Shown in pieces: positions 36,837 through 46,051 of a stretch of DNA of 64,000 nucleotides. The notes beneath the pieces were generated by a model. It was not told the origin of the DNA. It was given only the letters and a program-made list of their open reading frames with translations, and made no database searches. Position numbers and translations under genes: made by a program. The first letter of the stretch is position 1; each line of letters starts with the position of its first letter. Origin of the DNA: Streptococcus sp. Marseille-Q5986 (GTDB lineage Bacteria > Bacillota > Bacilli > Lactobacillales > Streptococcaceae); assembly GCF_946902915.1 (NCBI RefSeq), contig NZ_CAMPPY010000001.1, positions 186,001 through 250,000 of the forward strand, read 5' to 3'.

Positions 36837-38042
36837 ATGTTTAAACGAAATTACCGGAAGAATATCGGTCTCATGGCTGGTGTGGAATTTTTTGCCTTTC
36901 TGGGCATTACCAGCTTTTGGATTCTATTTCTCAGTCAAAATGGGATGTCGCTTTGGCTGATTGGCTTATTGGAAAGTATTTTTCATGCCACCAGTGTCAT
37001 CTGTGAAATTCCCTCTGGAATGTTAGCTGACCGCTACTCCTATAAAACCAATCTATATTTAAGTCGAATAGCTGGGATTACGTCATCTATTCTCATGTTA
37101 CTAGGACAAGGTAATTTTTGGATTTACGCACTCGCTATGGTGGTGAGTGCCTTGTCTTATAATTTTGATTCGGGGACGAGTGCAGCCATGGTTTATGATT
37201 CTGTCGTGGAGGCTGGATTAAAAGAGCGCTACTTGTCCATCTCCAGTTTTATGTCAGGAGTGGCAGAAGGAACTCGGTCTTTGGGGACCGTTTTAGCGGG
37301 ATTTTTTGTCCATGGTCAATTACACTTGACCTACTATATCATGATTGCTACTTCTATAATTGTTCTTTTCCTAACTTGGATGCTAAAAGAGCCTAGTGTT
37401 AAAGCGCAAAAATCTGAGCGCTTGACGATGAAAAAAATAATCTGGACTGTCAAAGAGGAGTTGCGGAGAAACCCCAGTCTTTTTAGTTGGATGATTCTTT
37501 CCCAAATCATCGGGACGCTGATGTGCATGTTTTATTTTTACTATCAAAATCAACTGCCTGACTTAGAAGGGTGGCAGATTTCGATGGTCATGTTGATGGG
37601 TAGTGTTTTGAATATCTGGGCAGTTTATCTAGCAAGTAAGATTGGAAAGAAGTATTCAGCCTTAAAGCTCTTTCCAATTCTTGTACTCTTGACGGGAGGA
37701 ACTTATTTGCTTTCCTACTTCGGAACGCCGCTGATTTATATTTTGGTTTATTGGATCAGCAACGCCTTATATGCTCTCTTTCAGCCGATTTTTGATAATG
37801 ATTTACAAAAGCGACTCCCAAGTGAGGTACGGGCAACCATGCTAAGTGTCTACTCTATGATGTTCAGCCTAAGTATGATTATCATTTTTCCTTTGACGGG
37901 ATGGTTGATTGACTATCTAGGATTTGTAGTAGCCTTCCTTTACTTAGGGCTCATTTTAGTACTAGCCAGCTTTTTGCTATTTTTCATTTTGAAAGAGATG
38001 GCCGGAGCTTTGAAACTCAAAGAGGATGTTATTTCTAAGTAA
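36837..38042 (+). CDS. MFS transporter, likely efflux
   Basis: A 401-residue membrane protein with about 12 hydrophobic helices. The start is MFKRNYRKNIGLMAGVEFFA, chosen because AAAGGAG lies directly upstream; the frame is open 57 codons further but crosses the asnS terminator. The loop between helices 2 and 3 has CEIPSGMLADRYSYKTNLYL, a form of the MFS G-x-x-x-D-R motif. The family exports drugs or small metabolites; no substrate can be named. It lies between asnS and rpsF with its own inverted-repeat control region, which points to regulated expression. Confidence 0.85.
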   Translation: MFKRNYRKNIGLMAGVEFFAFLGITSFWILFLSQNGMSLWLIGLLESIFHATSVICEIPSGMLADRYSYKTNLYLSRIAGITSSILMLLGQGNFWIYALAMVVSALSYNFDSGTSAAMVYDSVVEAGLKERYLSISSFMSGVAEGTRSLGTVLAGFFVHGQLHLTYYIMIATSIIVLFLTWMLKEPSVKAQKSERLTMKKIIWTVKEELRRNPSLFSWMILSQIIGTLMCMFYFYYQNQLPDLEGWQISMVMLMGSVLNIWAVYLASKIGKKYSALKLFPILVLLTGGTYLLSYFGTPLIYILVYWISNALYALFQPIFDNDLQKRLPSEVRATMLSVYSMMFSLSMIIIFPLTGWLIDYLGFVVAFLYLGLILVLASFLLFFILKEMAGALKLKEDVISK

Positions 38043-38073
38043 TAAAGTTATTTTTTACTTTTATCTTTTTCAC

Positions 38074-38102
38074 TTGCTATCTGTCAGTTTTTCTAGTATA
38101 AT
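38074..38102 (+). promoter_or_regulatory. Promoter of rpsF-ssb-rpsR
   Basis: TTGCTA (38074-38079), 17-base spacer, TATAAT (38097-38102). The leader that follows has GTGAG/CTCAC (about 38111-38125) and a G/C-rich stretch before AAAGGAGGA; it could bind S6:S18 as known for such operons, but I could not fit the known motif. Confidence 0.75.
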
Positions 38103-38176
38103 GGTTTATTGTGAGTGAACCTCACTTACCCTTTGCAAAGACTGGGGGTCATTAGACCAAAAGGAGGAATATATCA

Positions 38177-38467
38177 ATGGCTAAATACGAAATTCTTTAT
38201 ATCATTCGTCCAAACATTGAAGAAGAAGCGAAAAACGCTTTGGTAGCACGTTTTGACTCTATCTTGACTGACAACGGTGCAACTGTTGTTGAATCAAAAG
38301 ATTGGGAAAAACGTCGTCTTGCATACGAAATCCAAGATTTCCGCGAAGGACTTTACCACATCGTTAACGTTGAAGCTAACGACGACGTAGCTCTTAAAGA
38401 GTTTGACCGTCTTTCAAAAATCAACGCTGACATTCTTCGTCACATGATCGTCAAACTTGGCGCGTAA
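38177..38467 (+). CDS. rpsF: 30S ribosomal protein S6
   Basis: The 96-residue S6 starts [20 protein letters not shown] and contains [36 protein letters not shown] and [11 protein letters not shown], the usual S6 core and end. S6 binds S18 on the central domain of 16S rRNA. The gene follows AAAAGGAGGAATATATCA. It is first in rpsF-ssb-rpsR, the conserved bacterial order, here interrupted by a group II intron after ssb. Confidence 0.98.
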   Translation: MAKYEILYIIRPNIEEEAKNALVARFDSILTDNGATVVESKDWEKRRLAYEIQDFREGLYHIVNVEANDDVALKEFDRLSKINADILRHMIVKLGA

Positions 38468-38478
38468 GAAGGTAGATT

Positions 38479-38949
38479 ATGATTAACAATGTTGTACTTG
38501 TAGGGCGTATGACGCGTGACGCTGAGTTGCGTTATACCTCATCAAATGTAGCAGTTGCGACTTTTACTCTTGCAGTAAACCGTACATTTAAGAGTCAAAA
38601 TGGCGAACGTGAGGCTGATTTCATCAATGTCGTTATGTGGCGTCAACAGGCTGAAAATCTTGCTAACTGGGCTAAAAAAGGCTCTCTTATCGGGATCACA
38701 GGTCGTATCCAGACTCGTAGTTACGATAACCAGCAAGGACAACGTGTTTACGTAACAGAAGTCGTGGCGGATAATTTCCAAATGTTGGAAAGCCGTGGAG
38801 TGCGTGAAGGACATTCAGGTGGCGCTTATTCTGCACCAACTGCTGGTCAATCAGCACCTGCAAACCCAGTACCAGACTTTTCACGTTCTGAAAATCCATT
38901 TGGAGCAACAAATCCATTGGACATTTCAGATGATGATTTACCATTTTGA
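38479..38949 (+). CDS. ssb: Single-stranded DNA-binding protein
   Basis: The 156-residue SSB has an OB fold at residues 1 to about 105 ([69 protein letters not shown]). A Gly/Ser/Pro-rich linker follows, then the acidic tip DISDDDLPF that recruits replication and repair proteins. This is the essential SSB of the rpsF operon rather than the competence paralogue. Its stop codon lies at the 5' edge of the inserted intron; the coding sequence is intact. Confidence 0.98.
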   Translation: MINNVVLVGRMTRDAELRYTSSNVAVATFTLAVNRTFKSQNGEREADFINVVMWRQQAENLANWAKKGSLIGITGRIQTRSYDNQQGQRVYVTEVVADNFQMLESRGVREGHSGGAYSAPTAGQSAPANPVPDFSRSENPFGATNPLDISDDDLPF

Positions 38950-39486
38950 GCGCTCCGTCAAGCTTCACTCAATCTTACAGGTGAAAGTCCTGTCCTAGCA
39001 ATTAACCAGTTCGGCTAGGTAGCTATGGCATACATATGCGGAGTAATCCAAATGTGGAAGCAATGCCGACTAACGCGTCCCCAGTGGCTAATTAGTCTTA
39101 ACTCAGTCTGTGGGAGCGAGCAAACTTGCAGTCCGTAGCGAAAGTGAACTTCCGATAAGTGTCGTTAAGGTCAATCCAGCAGGTATAACTGAGAGAGCTG
39201 GAATTGATGATAGTTTTAACTGGTGGACACTATCGTCAGAACTCCCGGCATATAGGCATATAGAAGATGGAATGTTAGGAAAGATGAGTGGGGAACGAAA
39301 GAGACCCTATTCTATCCCGCCTTCCCAGCGGGTCAGGTTAGATATAAGGCAAACACCGAAGTTCTAACTGACGTAGGAACAGGGAGTCGGAGAGGTTCAT
39401 AGTACCGATAATTGCACGAGACAACAAAACTCGGCATAGGGAAGGAGCCTTACCTGTATCACTCTTACCGATGAAAGAGGAACTAG

Positions 39487-40755
39487 ATGATTGCTCAAAA
39501 GGCTATAAACATCTTTGAAAAGGTTCGAGTATTTCAACGGAAGATATATCTATCAGCCAAGTCAGACTTGAGACTAGCTTGGTATTATGTGAAGAATAAC
39601 GAGGGCTCTGCTGGAATAGATGACCTTACCATTAAGGAAATCGAAGACAAAGGAGTTCAAAACTTCCTAGACGAGATACAAGTGCAACTGAAAAGCAAGA
39701 AGTATCAACCTAAAGCGGTCAAGAGGGTTTATATTCCCAAAGCTAACGGTAAGAAACGACCTTTAGGAATCCCGACAGTGAAGGATAGAGTAGTTCAAAC
39801 GGCAGTGAAAATTGTCATTGAGCCAATATTTGAAGCTGACTTTCAGGACTTCTCCTATGGGTTTAGACCTAAGCGAAGTGCAAACCAAGCCATAAGAGAG
39901 ATATATAAATATCTAAATTTTGGCTGCGAATGGGTCATTGACACAGACTTGAAAGGGTATTTTGATACCATTCCTCATGATAAATTGTTGTTACTGGTCA
40001 AAGAACGAGTGATTGATAAGTCAGTTATCAAGCTGCTCAGTCTATGGCTAGAAGCAGGTATCATGGAAGATAATCAAGTCAGAAGCAATATCCTTGGTAC
40101 ACCACAAGGCGGGGTTATCTCACCGCTCTTGGCTAATATCTACCTAAACGCTTTAGACAGATACTGGACTAACAATAGACTGGTAGAAAGAGGTCATGAC
40201 GCTCACCTAATACGATATGCGGACGATTTTGTTATTCTGTGTTCAAACAATCCAAAGAAATACTATAACTATGCCAAACGGCGTATTAGTAAATTAGGGC
40301 TGACATTGAACGAAGACAAGACAAGAATTGTGCATGCGGGCGAGGGATTTGACTTTCTGGGATACACGCTCAGAAAAGGGAAATCACTCAAGACAGATAA
40401 GTATAAAACCTATTACTATCCGTCGAGAAAGTCTATGAAAGCTATCAAGGGTAAAATTAAAGATATAACCCAACACGGGTAACATCTGAAATTATCTGAG
40501 GTGGTTGAAAAGTTAAATCCTATCTTGCGAGGCTGGGCTAACTATTTCAAATCTGGTAATTCCAAGCAGCACTTTAAGAGTATTGACAATTATGTGACAT
40601 ACAATTTGACGATAATGCTTAGAAAGAAGTACAAGAAACCTGGCAAGGGATGGCGAGAACATCCGCCTGCGTAGTATTATGACTATTTCGGGCTTGTATG
40701 CCTGAGAAAGATATGTACGAACTTTGACCATGATAATCAGAGGTATCGCAGGTAG
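39487..40755 (+). pseudogene. Group II intron reverse transcriptase/maturase with nonsense codons
   Basis: The frame starts MIAQKAINIFEKVRVFQRKI. It has the reverse-transcriptase blocks VYIPKANGKKRPLGIPTVKD, FSYGFRPKRSANQAI, VIDTDLKGYFDTIPH, GTPQGGVISPLLANIYLN and LIRYADDFVILC with catalytic YADD (about residues 245-248). Then comes the maturase domain with LNPILRGWANYFKSGNSKQH. An in-frame TAA at 40480-40482 ends the first open part after 331 codons. The same frame resumes and meets TAG at 40672-40674, then continues as YYDYFGLVCLRKIC to a stop at 40755. Both nonsense codons fall in the maturase region, so the RT blocks remain but splicing help is probably lost. Confidence 0.85.
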
Positions 40756-40800
40756 GGAACTTGCACTGAGGCCGTAACGTCGAAGACAGAAGATACTGGG

Positions 40801-40834
40801 AAAGCCGTGTAAGGGAAAACCTTACGCACGGTTT
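40801..40834 (+). ncRNA. Group II intron domain V
   Basis: A 34-nt hairpin: AAAGCCGTG pairs with CACGGTTT, a CG bulge follows, then TAAGG pairs with CCTTA around a GAAA tetraloop. The catalytic AGC triad is at 40803-40805. Size, bulge and tetraloop fit the domain V consensus, so the ribozyme core appears intact. Confidence 0.88.
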
Positions 40835-40915
40835 GACGAGGGGTCGCTGAGGAGATAAATTCAAACTAGAGACCTACTCTACAATGGACAATTAATACTA
40901 TAAAGGAGAAAAAAC

Positions 40916-41155
40916 ATGGCTCAACAACGTCGTGGCGGATTCAAACGCCGTAAAAAAGTTGATTACATTGCAGCAAACAAAATTGAATATGTTGATTACA
41001 AAGATACTGAGCTTCTTAGCCGTTTCGTTTCAGAACGTGGGAAAATCCTTCCTCGTCGTGTAACAGGAACTTCAGCTAAAAACCAACGTAAAGTAACAAC
41101 AGCTATCAAACGTGCTCGCGTAATGGCTTTGATGCCTTTCGTAAACGAAGGTTAA
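40916..41155 (+). CDS. rpsR: 30S ribosomal protein S18
   Basis: The 79-residue S18, [20 protein letters not shown], with [20 protein letters not shown] and [20 protein letters not shown], is complete. It binds the 30S platform with S6. Its own ribosome site (AAAGGAGAAAAAAC) lies downstream of the intron, so translation does not depend on splicing, only on transcription through about 1.9 kb of structured RNA. Confidence 0.98.
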   Translation: MAQQRRGGFKRRKKVDYIAANKIEYVDYKDTELLSRFVSERGKILPRRVTGTSAKNQRKVTTAIKRARVMALMPFVNEG

Positions 41156-41183
41156 AAAAGAGGTCCGGGTGGACCTCTTTTTC
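41156..41183 (+). terminator. Terminator of the rpsF-ssb-rpsR operon
   Basis: AAAAGAGGTCC/GGACCTCTTTT stem with loop GGGT, then T residues. Confidence 0.9.
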
Positions 41184-41213
41184 ATGAGCTAGAGATTTCC
41201 AATTGCAGAACTC

Positions 41214-42717
41214 TAGCTTTTTCATTTTAAGTCGTTCTCTTATTGTATTTTAGGAGCTTATTTGCCATAAGTACCAATCCCATGTCAATTCTCACTTGAC
41301 GCATCCCTCTCAGATTACCTCTCTTGTACCCCAAACAAGCCTTTATCTGTCCAAAGACAGGTTCCACATCAATCTTGCGTTGAGCGAAAATCTGTCTACC
41401 TTGGGGAGATAAAAGCGCCTGGCATTCTTTATTTTTTAAGTGCTGATAGCCTTCATTCATATACAGTCCCTTTTGAGGAGCTGATTCAGATTCATCAGCG
41501 TAGTAAACCTTGATTTCCTCTTGAAAGTCCGTCTCTGTTTTCTGATGTTTGATAGGGCGAAAACGATAACACCAGCCATCAGGATGTGTGTAGCTATCCT
41601 CCTTGCCATTATAGTACCAATTCCCTAAGTTTCTAGCTGACTGTGTATACCTTCTCTTTTGTTCCTTATCAAACATGGCATATTTCATCAGATGGTTCAC
41701 CTCCTTTTCATCTAAACGAAGGAGGTTCTCTTCACTTCCATATCCAGCATCTGCGACAACTGTCTTTAGGTCATGTGGATAGGTTTCAAGTAAGGGGAGA
41801 AGAGTCTTGGTATCTGTATCTGTTTTGGAAAAGCTGTTGCGACCTACAAAAGTTTCTTGATCCTTCTCCTATTTTTCAGCACGTACTGAAAAATCATCTT
41901 TGACTTTAGGCAAGATTTTCTTGAGTTTCCGACCTTTGGTTTTACGCTCATCTTTTCCTTTAAGGAGTGTCTCCTCCATGTCTTGGCAATTCTTCTTCAA
42001 GGACGTGAGAGAGTTCAATCAACTGCCCTGAGGAGATAGGCTCTTGTGTCTCTAGTTCGATAGCTTGATGGATAAGAGGAATGATTTCTTCTTGACAATA
42101 AATCTGGATCTGTTCTTGCAGTTTGACGGAAAACTTGTCCCTTGCTTTTTTCCACACGAAACGATACTTGTTGGCATTGGCTTCAATCTTAGTCCCGTCA
42201 ATACACAAACAATCTAAGATCACTAACTCTTCCGTTTTTAAACGAAGATTGAGGTCGATGAAAAGATCACGAATGAGTTCTTCCATCCCTTCGGCGACAC
42301 GAAAACGCTTGATGGTGCGATAGCTAACAACCAACTGCCCTGTTAGGTACTGCATGGCGAGATTTTCAATCATCATTTTTTCAATTTTTCGAGCAGAGAA
42401 AATCCCTTGTGAAGAGGCAAATAGAAGAGTAGATACAAGCATTTTAGGGTGCTAAGACGGGTGAGCAGAGGCATGATAGAAGGTAGGGAAAGGACTATCT
42501 TCCAAGGTATTCAGATAATAAAGACGAGATGGTCTTGTGGCAAGAAAGAACGGATTTCTAGTGGTAAAGTTGTTTGATTTTTGTTATAGTGAATATGCAT
42601 AAGATAGCCTTTCTAAATGGTGTATTGTGCAGTTCTATTTTACCAAGACTATCGTAACCATGCAAAAAGCAACGGCAAATCCGTTGCTTTTTTGGAGATA
42701 AGAGACTATTGTCCTAG
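41214..42717. mobile_element. IS1182-family element, copy 2 (defective)
   Basis: This is the second copy of the block at 5772-7284, in the same orientation and identical over the downstream 1.2 kb. It is nine bases shorter because of an indel near 42515. It ends TTGTCCTAG like copy 1. It lies between the rpsR terminator and the DUF1827 gene and includes a symmetric hairpin at 42664-42692. Confidence 0.8.
41227..42600 (-). pseudogene. IS1182-family transposase, broken (copy 2)
   Basis: The frame that starts at 42600 (MHIHYNKNQ) is cut by a short deletion with an in-frame TGA around 42510-42520, a TAG at the RPS-HPKM position, a frameshift near 41960 and a TAG near 41872. The last three are the same lesions as in copy 1. 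The upstream deletion differs from copy 1, showing some independent decay after duplication. Confidence 0.88.
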
Positions 42718-42757
42718 TTTTTTTTGCAAGTGAAAACCAGCTTTGTAGCAGGTCTTA

Positions 42758-43057
42758 TTATTTTATAGGGATTGAAATCTCAATCAATTTATCCGAATAG
42801 AGGGTTTTGATATTGGCTTCGTCAATGCTTCCCTTGCCGATTTTACGTTTTAAGAAGAAGTCTTGGATGGTTTCAATTTCGGGTTCACGAATAGCACGGT
42901 GTTTGTTGGAAATGAGGATTTCATAGTGAAGCGGGGCTTGTGTGAAAACCACATCTGTATTTCCAGCAGAGTAGACCTCGACAAGAATTGCGTCAGTACT
43001 TTCTAATTGGCTTTTAACAAGTTGCGAGTGTGAATTAGTCGTGTTGATAAGCTTCAT
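42758..43057 (-). CDS. DUF1827-family protein
   Basis: A 99-residue cytoplasmic protein, MKLINTTNSHSQLVKSQLES, with DAILVEVYSAGNTDVVFTQA, then PLHYEILISNKHRAI and a C-terminal LYSDKLIEISIPIK. It matches my recollection of DUF1827, found in streptococci and relatives. No function is known. The start is preceded by GGAGGAACTGTT. It lies 59 bases below the Nudix gene in the same direction and has a TATAAT of its own at 43084-43089 (minus strand). Confidence 0.8.
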   Translation of the reverse strand: MKLINTTNSHSQLVKSQLESTDAILVEVYSAGNTDVVFTQAPLHYEILISNKHRAIREPEIETIQDFFLKRKIGKGSIDEANIKTLYSDKLIEISIPIK

Positions 43058-43116
43058 AACAGTTCCTCCGATTTTCTAACTCTATTATAGCACTTTTTGG
43101 ATAAAAATCGTGTAAT

Positions 43117-43569
43117 TTAGTCAATTCCATGCTGGATTTTCCAAGCTTCAATTCCCCATTTATGGCTACCACGTTTGAGTTTTTCAATTGCTTCATCAAT
43201 AGGAAACCAAGCAATATGATTAAAATCTTCCAATGGTTTTTGTACTTCTTGGAAAGAAATAGCTTCATAGAGATAAGCTGGGTTGTAGTAGTAGGTATCA
43301 CGGTGGCGAGAGTAGAAATACTCATCAGCTTGTCCATAATAGGTTCTGATTTCAGCTGTAAAGCCAAGTTCTTCGATTAGTTCTCTCCTCAGTGCTTCTT
43401 GATGATCTTCGCCTGCTTCAATTTCTCCACCTGGCAAGAACCAAGCACCATTGGGAGCTTGAACTAGAACAATTTGTTTTTTTTCTGTATCAGGAATAAC
43501 TGCGTAAACTCCGTAGCGGGTCTGGTAGGTTACATTTTCTTTTTTTTCACCAAAAAGTGGGCTTGCCAT
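43117..43569 (-). CDS. Nudix hydrolase (MutT-like)
   Basis: The 150-residue protein starts MASPLFGEKKENVTYQTRYG and carries a perfect Nudix box GEIEAGEDHQEALRRELIEE with LGF after it (G-x5-E-x7-R-E-U-x-E-E-x-G-U). It hydrolyses a nucleoside diphosphate linked to another group; the substrate is unknown. The open frame extends 63 bases upstream into the promoter, but GAGGAAAA before the ATG at 43569 marks the start. It has a near-consensus promoter at 43604-43632. Confidence 0.9.
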   Translation of the reverse strand: MASPLFGEKKENVTYQTRYGVYAVIPDTEKKQIVLVQAPNGAWFLPGGEIEAGEDHQEALRRELIEELGFTAEIRTYYGQADEYFYSRHRDTYYYNPAYLYEAISFQEVQKPLEDFNHIAWFPIDEAIEKLKRGSHKWGIEAWKIQHGID

Positions 43570-43603
43570 TGCATTTTCCTCATTCTCTAGTATCTTTATT
43601 ATT

Positions 43604-43632
43604 ATCATAATGGACGAGGGGATAGCTGTCAA
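43604..43632 (-). promoter_or_regulatory. Promoter of the Nudix gene
   Basis: Minus strand TTGACA (43627-43632), 17-base spacer, TATGAT (43604-43609). Confidence 0.8.
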
Positions 43633-43784
43633 GAATAAACCAACGAACTTGTGTAGAAATAGCTACTTTGTCTTGATCAATACTTGTCTAGTTAAACTTT
43701 CCAACACTAGCACTCTAACTGGTATAATAAAAGAGAGGTGATTTTATGGCAGAATCAAGACTATTTCGTATCCTATATCTACTT

Positions 43785-44563
43785 TTAGAACCTGTATTCA
43801 CAAAATGATAGAGCCTTTAAAAGCCGATTAATGTGTGAAAGTTTGACAAAAGCAAGCTCTGACGATACGGATTTTTCAACATCCTTAGCTAATCTTCGAG
43901 AGTGATTCAACCAAGAAAAAGTTCGCTCAACAACCCAAGGTTTGGGGATGATTTGCCAGCTGGCCTTGATTTTTTCAGAAATATCTACTGGGCAACCAAA
44001 CTCCTTCACCATCATCTCCTCAGAGCTTTTACGATAACCAGCATCGGCTGAAAAAGCCTTGATGGTTGGGAATTGTAGCATCACTTTGCGAGCCACTAAA
44101 AAGCCTGATTTTGTGTCGTGCAAATGAGCTGCATGAACCACCACATCAAGAAGATTTCCCATAGTATCCACAAGGATGTGGCGCTTCCTCCCTTTGACTT
44201 TCTTACCGCCATCAATCCCACGTTCCTCTGCAGCATCTGTTGTTTTCACGCTTTGAGAATCAATGATAGCATAGGTTGGAGGGGCTGCTCTACCAGCTTT
44301 CAGTCGCTTTTTTTAACCAGTTCCGTCAAAATGGTGTCCCACAAGCCGCTCTCTCTGGCACGACGAAAGAAACTCCAGACAGTTGGGGAAGGAGGGAAAT
44401 CATGAGGGAGCATACGCCATTGGCAACCTGTTTTAGTGATATACAAGGTGGCGTTCACGAGTTCTCGTTTAGCCCACTTATAGGTGCGATGTTGGGAGAA
44501 ATAGGGTTCAAGTTTAGCCCATTCTTGATCGGTTAAATCGGTATCATATGCTTTTCGTATCAT
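43785..44563 (-). CDS. IS5-family transposase, two frames joined by likely -1 frameshifting
   Basis: The first frame (44563-44300) reads MIRKAYDTDLTDQEWAKLEP, then TGCQWRMLPHDFPP, and ends TELVKKSD. The second (catalytic) frame continues as KKRLKAGRAAPPTYAIIDSQ, then SVKTTDAAEERGIDGGKKVK. It carries the first DDE Asp in IIDSQ, the second in AFSADAGYR, and the Glu in VVERTFSWLNHSRR. The frames meet at seven A residues (44308-44314 as T on the plus strand), a slippery site where -1 slippage gives the full protein. The stop codon TAA is formed by the target duplication itself (43785-43787). Apart from the shift, no lesion is seen, so this element may be active. Confidence 0.85.
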
Positions 44564-44599
44564 ATCTTTAGTTTAACATTTTTTTGTGAATACAGATTC
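43788..44599. mobile_element. IS5-family element (IS1381/IS427-like)
   Basis: An 812-bp element with ends GAACCTGTATTCAC and, inverted, GAATCTGTATTCAC. It is flanked by a 3-bp target duplication TTA (43785-43787 and 44600-44602), which fits the TNA targets of this IS5 subgroup. It carries two overlapping transposase frames on the minus strand. The single clean interruption of the host gene suggests recent insertion. Confidence 0.9.
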
Positions 44600-45517
44600 T
44601 TAGAAAAAGGCAGTACAACTGCTCCAGAATTAGCTCGATTGTTTGAAGTATCTGCACGTACGATTTATCGCGATATTGAGCGATTGAGTATGGCGGGGAT
44701 TCCTCTGTATTCGATACCTGGAAAGGCAGGTGGGATCTTTTTAATGAAAGACTTTGTTCTGGAGCGTACTCTAGTATCTGAGGATAAAAAATTAGAACTT
44801 CTGTCAGCTTTGCAAGGGATTCAAGCCCTGACCGATGACAGGCAAGACATGTTACTTGAAAAATTGGAATCTATTTTTCAAGTTTCTACCAGCTCTTGGA
44901 TAGAAGTAGACTTGACTGACTGGAGGAAGCGAGAAGGTCAAAAAGAATTATTTGATAACATCAAACATGCTATTCTAGAGAAAAGGCAACTGGTAATCAC
45001 TTATCTAGGTGGGAGAGGTCAGAAAACGATTCGTACAGTCGAGCCCTTTAGACTCATATTTAAAAAGAGAGATTGGTACCTTCATGCCTACTGTTGTTTG
45101 AAAGAAGAGTGGCGTTTTTTCAAATTATCCAGAATTAGGAATTATCACCTAACAACTGAAACTGTGAAGCAGAAAAATGTGCTGGATTGGGTTGATGGTT
45201 CAGATCAAGTGGTAAATCAAATCGAAGTTTCCTTGAAGTTTAGCACCAAGCTTGCTTTCCGGGTTTATGAAGATTTTTCAGAAGATGAGATTAGTTTGGG
45301 GAAAGATGGATGTTATTATGTCAAAACTGTCCTACCTGACCACGAAAGCATGTATACTTACCTCCTGTCTTATTTAGATAGAGTGGAAATACTCGCCCCC
45401 GATTATCTGAAGAAGGAACTGCTTTCTAGAGTAGAAAAAATCCAAAAACTTTACAAACCTTGACAAAAGATGTCAAGGTTTTAGTGCTATACTAGAGATA
45501 GAAAGGAGAAGAACCAA

Positions 45518-45700
45518 ATGAAATACGAATGGAGAAAAGAAGCGAAAGATCTTTATCAAGTGAAAGCTAGGCCCAGCATCTTGCAGGTACCAGGTCAATC
45601 CTATATCGTGATTGATGGTAAAGGCGATCCAAATCAAGAAGATTTTTCAGAACGCGTAGGGGCTTTATATGCCTTAGCCTATGCGATAAGGAAAAGATGA
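45518..45700 (+). pseudogene. GyrI-like small-molecule-binding protein, truncated
   Basis: The 60-codon frame, MKYEWRKEAKDLYQVKARPS, then ILQVPGQSYIVIDGKGDPNQ, EDFSERVGALYALAYAI, is the N-terminal quarter of a GyrI-like (SOUL/GyrI) domain protein of about 200 residues. At about 45688 it runs into IS1182-derived sequence and stops. It follows the WYL regulator by 54 bases with its own AAAGGAGAAG ribosome site. The two form the common regulator plus ligand-binding partner pair, now both broken. Confidence 0.75.
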
Positions 45701-45999
45701 GCGTAAAAACCAACGTCGGAAACTCAAGAAAGTCTTGCCTAAAGTCAAGGAAGATTTTTCAGTACGTGCTGAAAAATAGGAGAAGGATCAAGAAACTTTT
45801 GTAGGTCGCAACAGCTTTTCCAAAACAGATACAGATACCAAGACTCTTCTCCCCTTACTTGAAACCCCTAAAGACAGTTGTCGCAGATGCTGGATATGGA
45901 AGTGAAGAGAGCCTCCTTCGTTTAGATGAAAAGGAGGTGAACCATCTGATGAAATATGCCATGTTTGATCAGGAACAGAAGAGAGGGGATACACAGTCA
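45688..45999 (+). mobile_element. IS1182-family fragment
   Basis: About 312 bases of the IS1182 transposase gene, opposite in direction to the two long copies. It covers the region from GKDERK through the AEK-stop TAG (same nonsense codon as in the other copies) to EVNHLMKYAMF. It starts inside the GyrI-like gene and ends before the small membrane protein gene at 46052, so a deletion probably joined the two sides. Confidence 0.85.
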
Positions 46000-46051
46000 T
46001 CTCAAACGTCAATTAGAGACAGATGTAATTGTAGAATATTAGGAGGAAAAC

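Larger units (their letters stand above)
38950..40882 (+). mobile_element. Group II intron inserted between ssb and rpsR
   Basis: About 1.9 kb separate ssb from rpsR. From 5' to 3' there is about 540 bases of structured non-coding RNA, a reverse-transcriptase/maturase frame, a domain V hairpin (40801-40834), and a domain VI-like stem (GGTCGCT paired with AGAGACC) ending in CTCTAC at 40882. The 3' end is set by this ending and by the resumption of the rpsR leader (AATGGACAATTAATAC). The 5' end is uncertain by a few bases: the usual GTGYG start is not matched and the best reading is GAGCGC around 38948-38953. The intron lies in the sense direction of the operon. Confidence 0.88.
43746..45463 (+). 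pseudogene. HTH/WYL-domain transcriptional regulator split by an IS
   Basis: The gene starts at 43746 (MAESRLFRILYLLL) after TGG-TATAAT (43723-43728) and GAGAGGTG. It is cut after codon 14 by the IS at 43788-44599 and resumes at 44600 as LEKGSTTAPELARLFEVSAR, then TIYRDIERLSMAGIPLYSIP. The rest is a WYL domain (FFKLSRIRNY as the WYL-like stretch) and a C-terminal extension ending LLSRVEKIQKLYKP. Joining the parts and removing one TTA gives an unbroken frame of about 301 codons, so the IS insertion is the only lesion. Such YafY-type regulators sense ligands through WYL. The next gene, a GyrI-like protein, is the usual partner. A 274-residue remnant from 44639 could still be made but lacks part of the first DNA-binding helix region. 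Confidence 0.88.

Noticed and set aside
38103-38176. S6:S18-binding leader before rpsF
   Set aside because: A small GTGAG/CTCAC stem is present, but I could not place the conserved motif; left as an unproven remark.
39110-39367. 85-codon frame in the intron's 5' region
   Set aside because: It lies in the structured RNA domains of the group II intron before the maturase, with no known protein similarity.
44639-45463. Remnant of the WYL regulator as an independent gene
   Set aside because: The true start lies at 43746 on the other side of the IS and the frame joins perfectly after removing the element.
45788-46012. Minus-strand frame across the IS1182 fragment
   Set aside because: It is the antisense shadow of the transposase fragment and recurs at the other two IS1182 copies.
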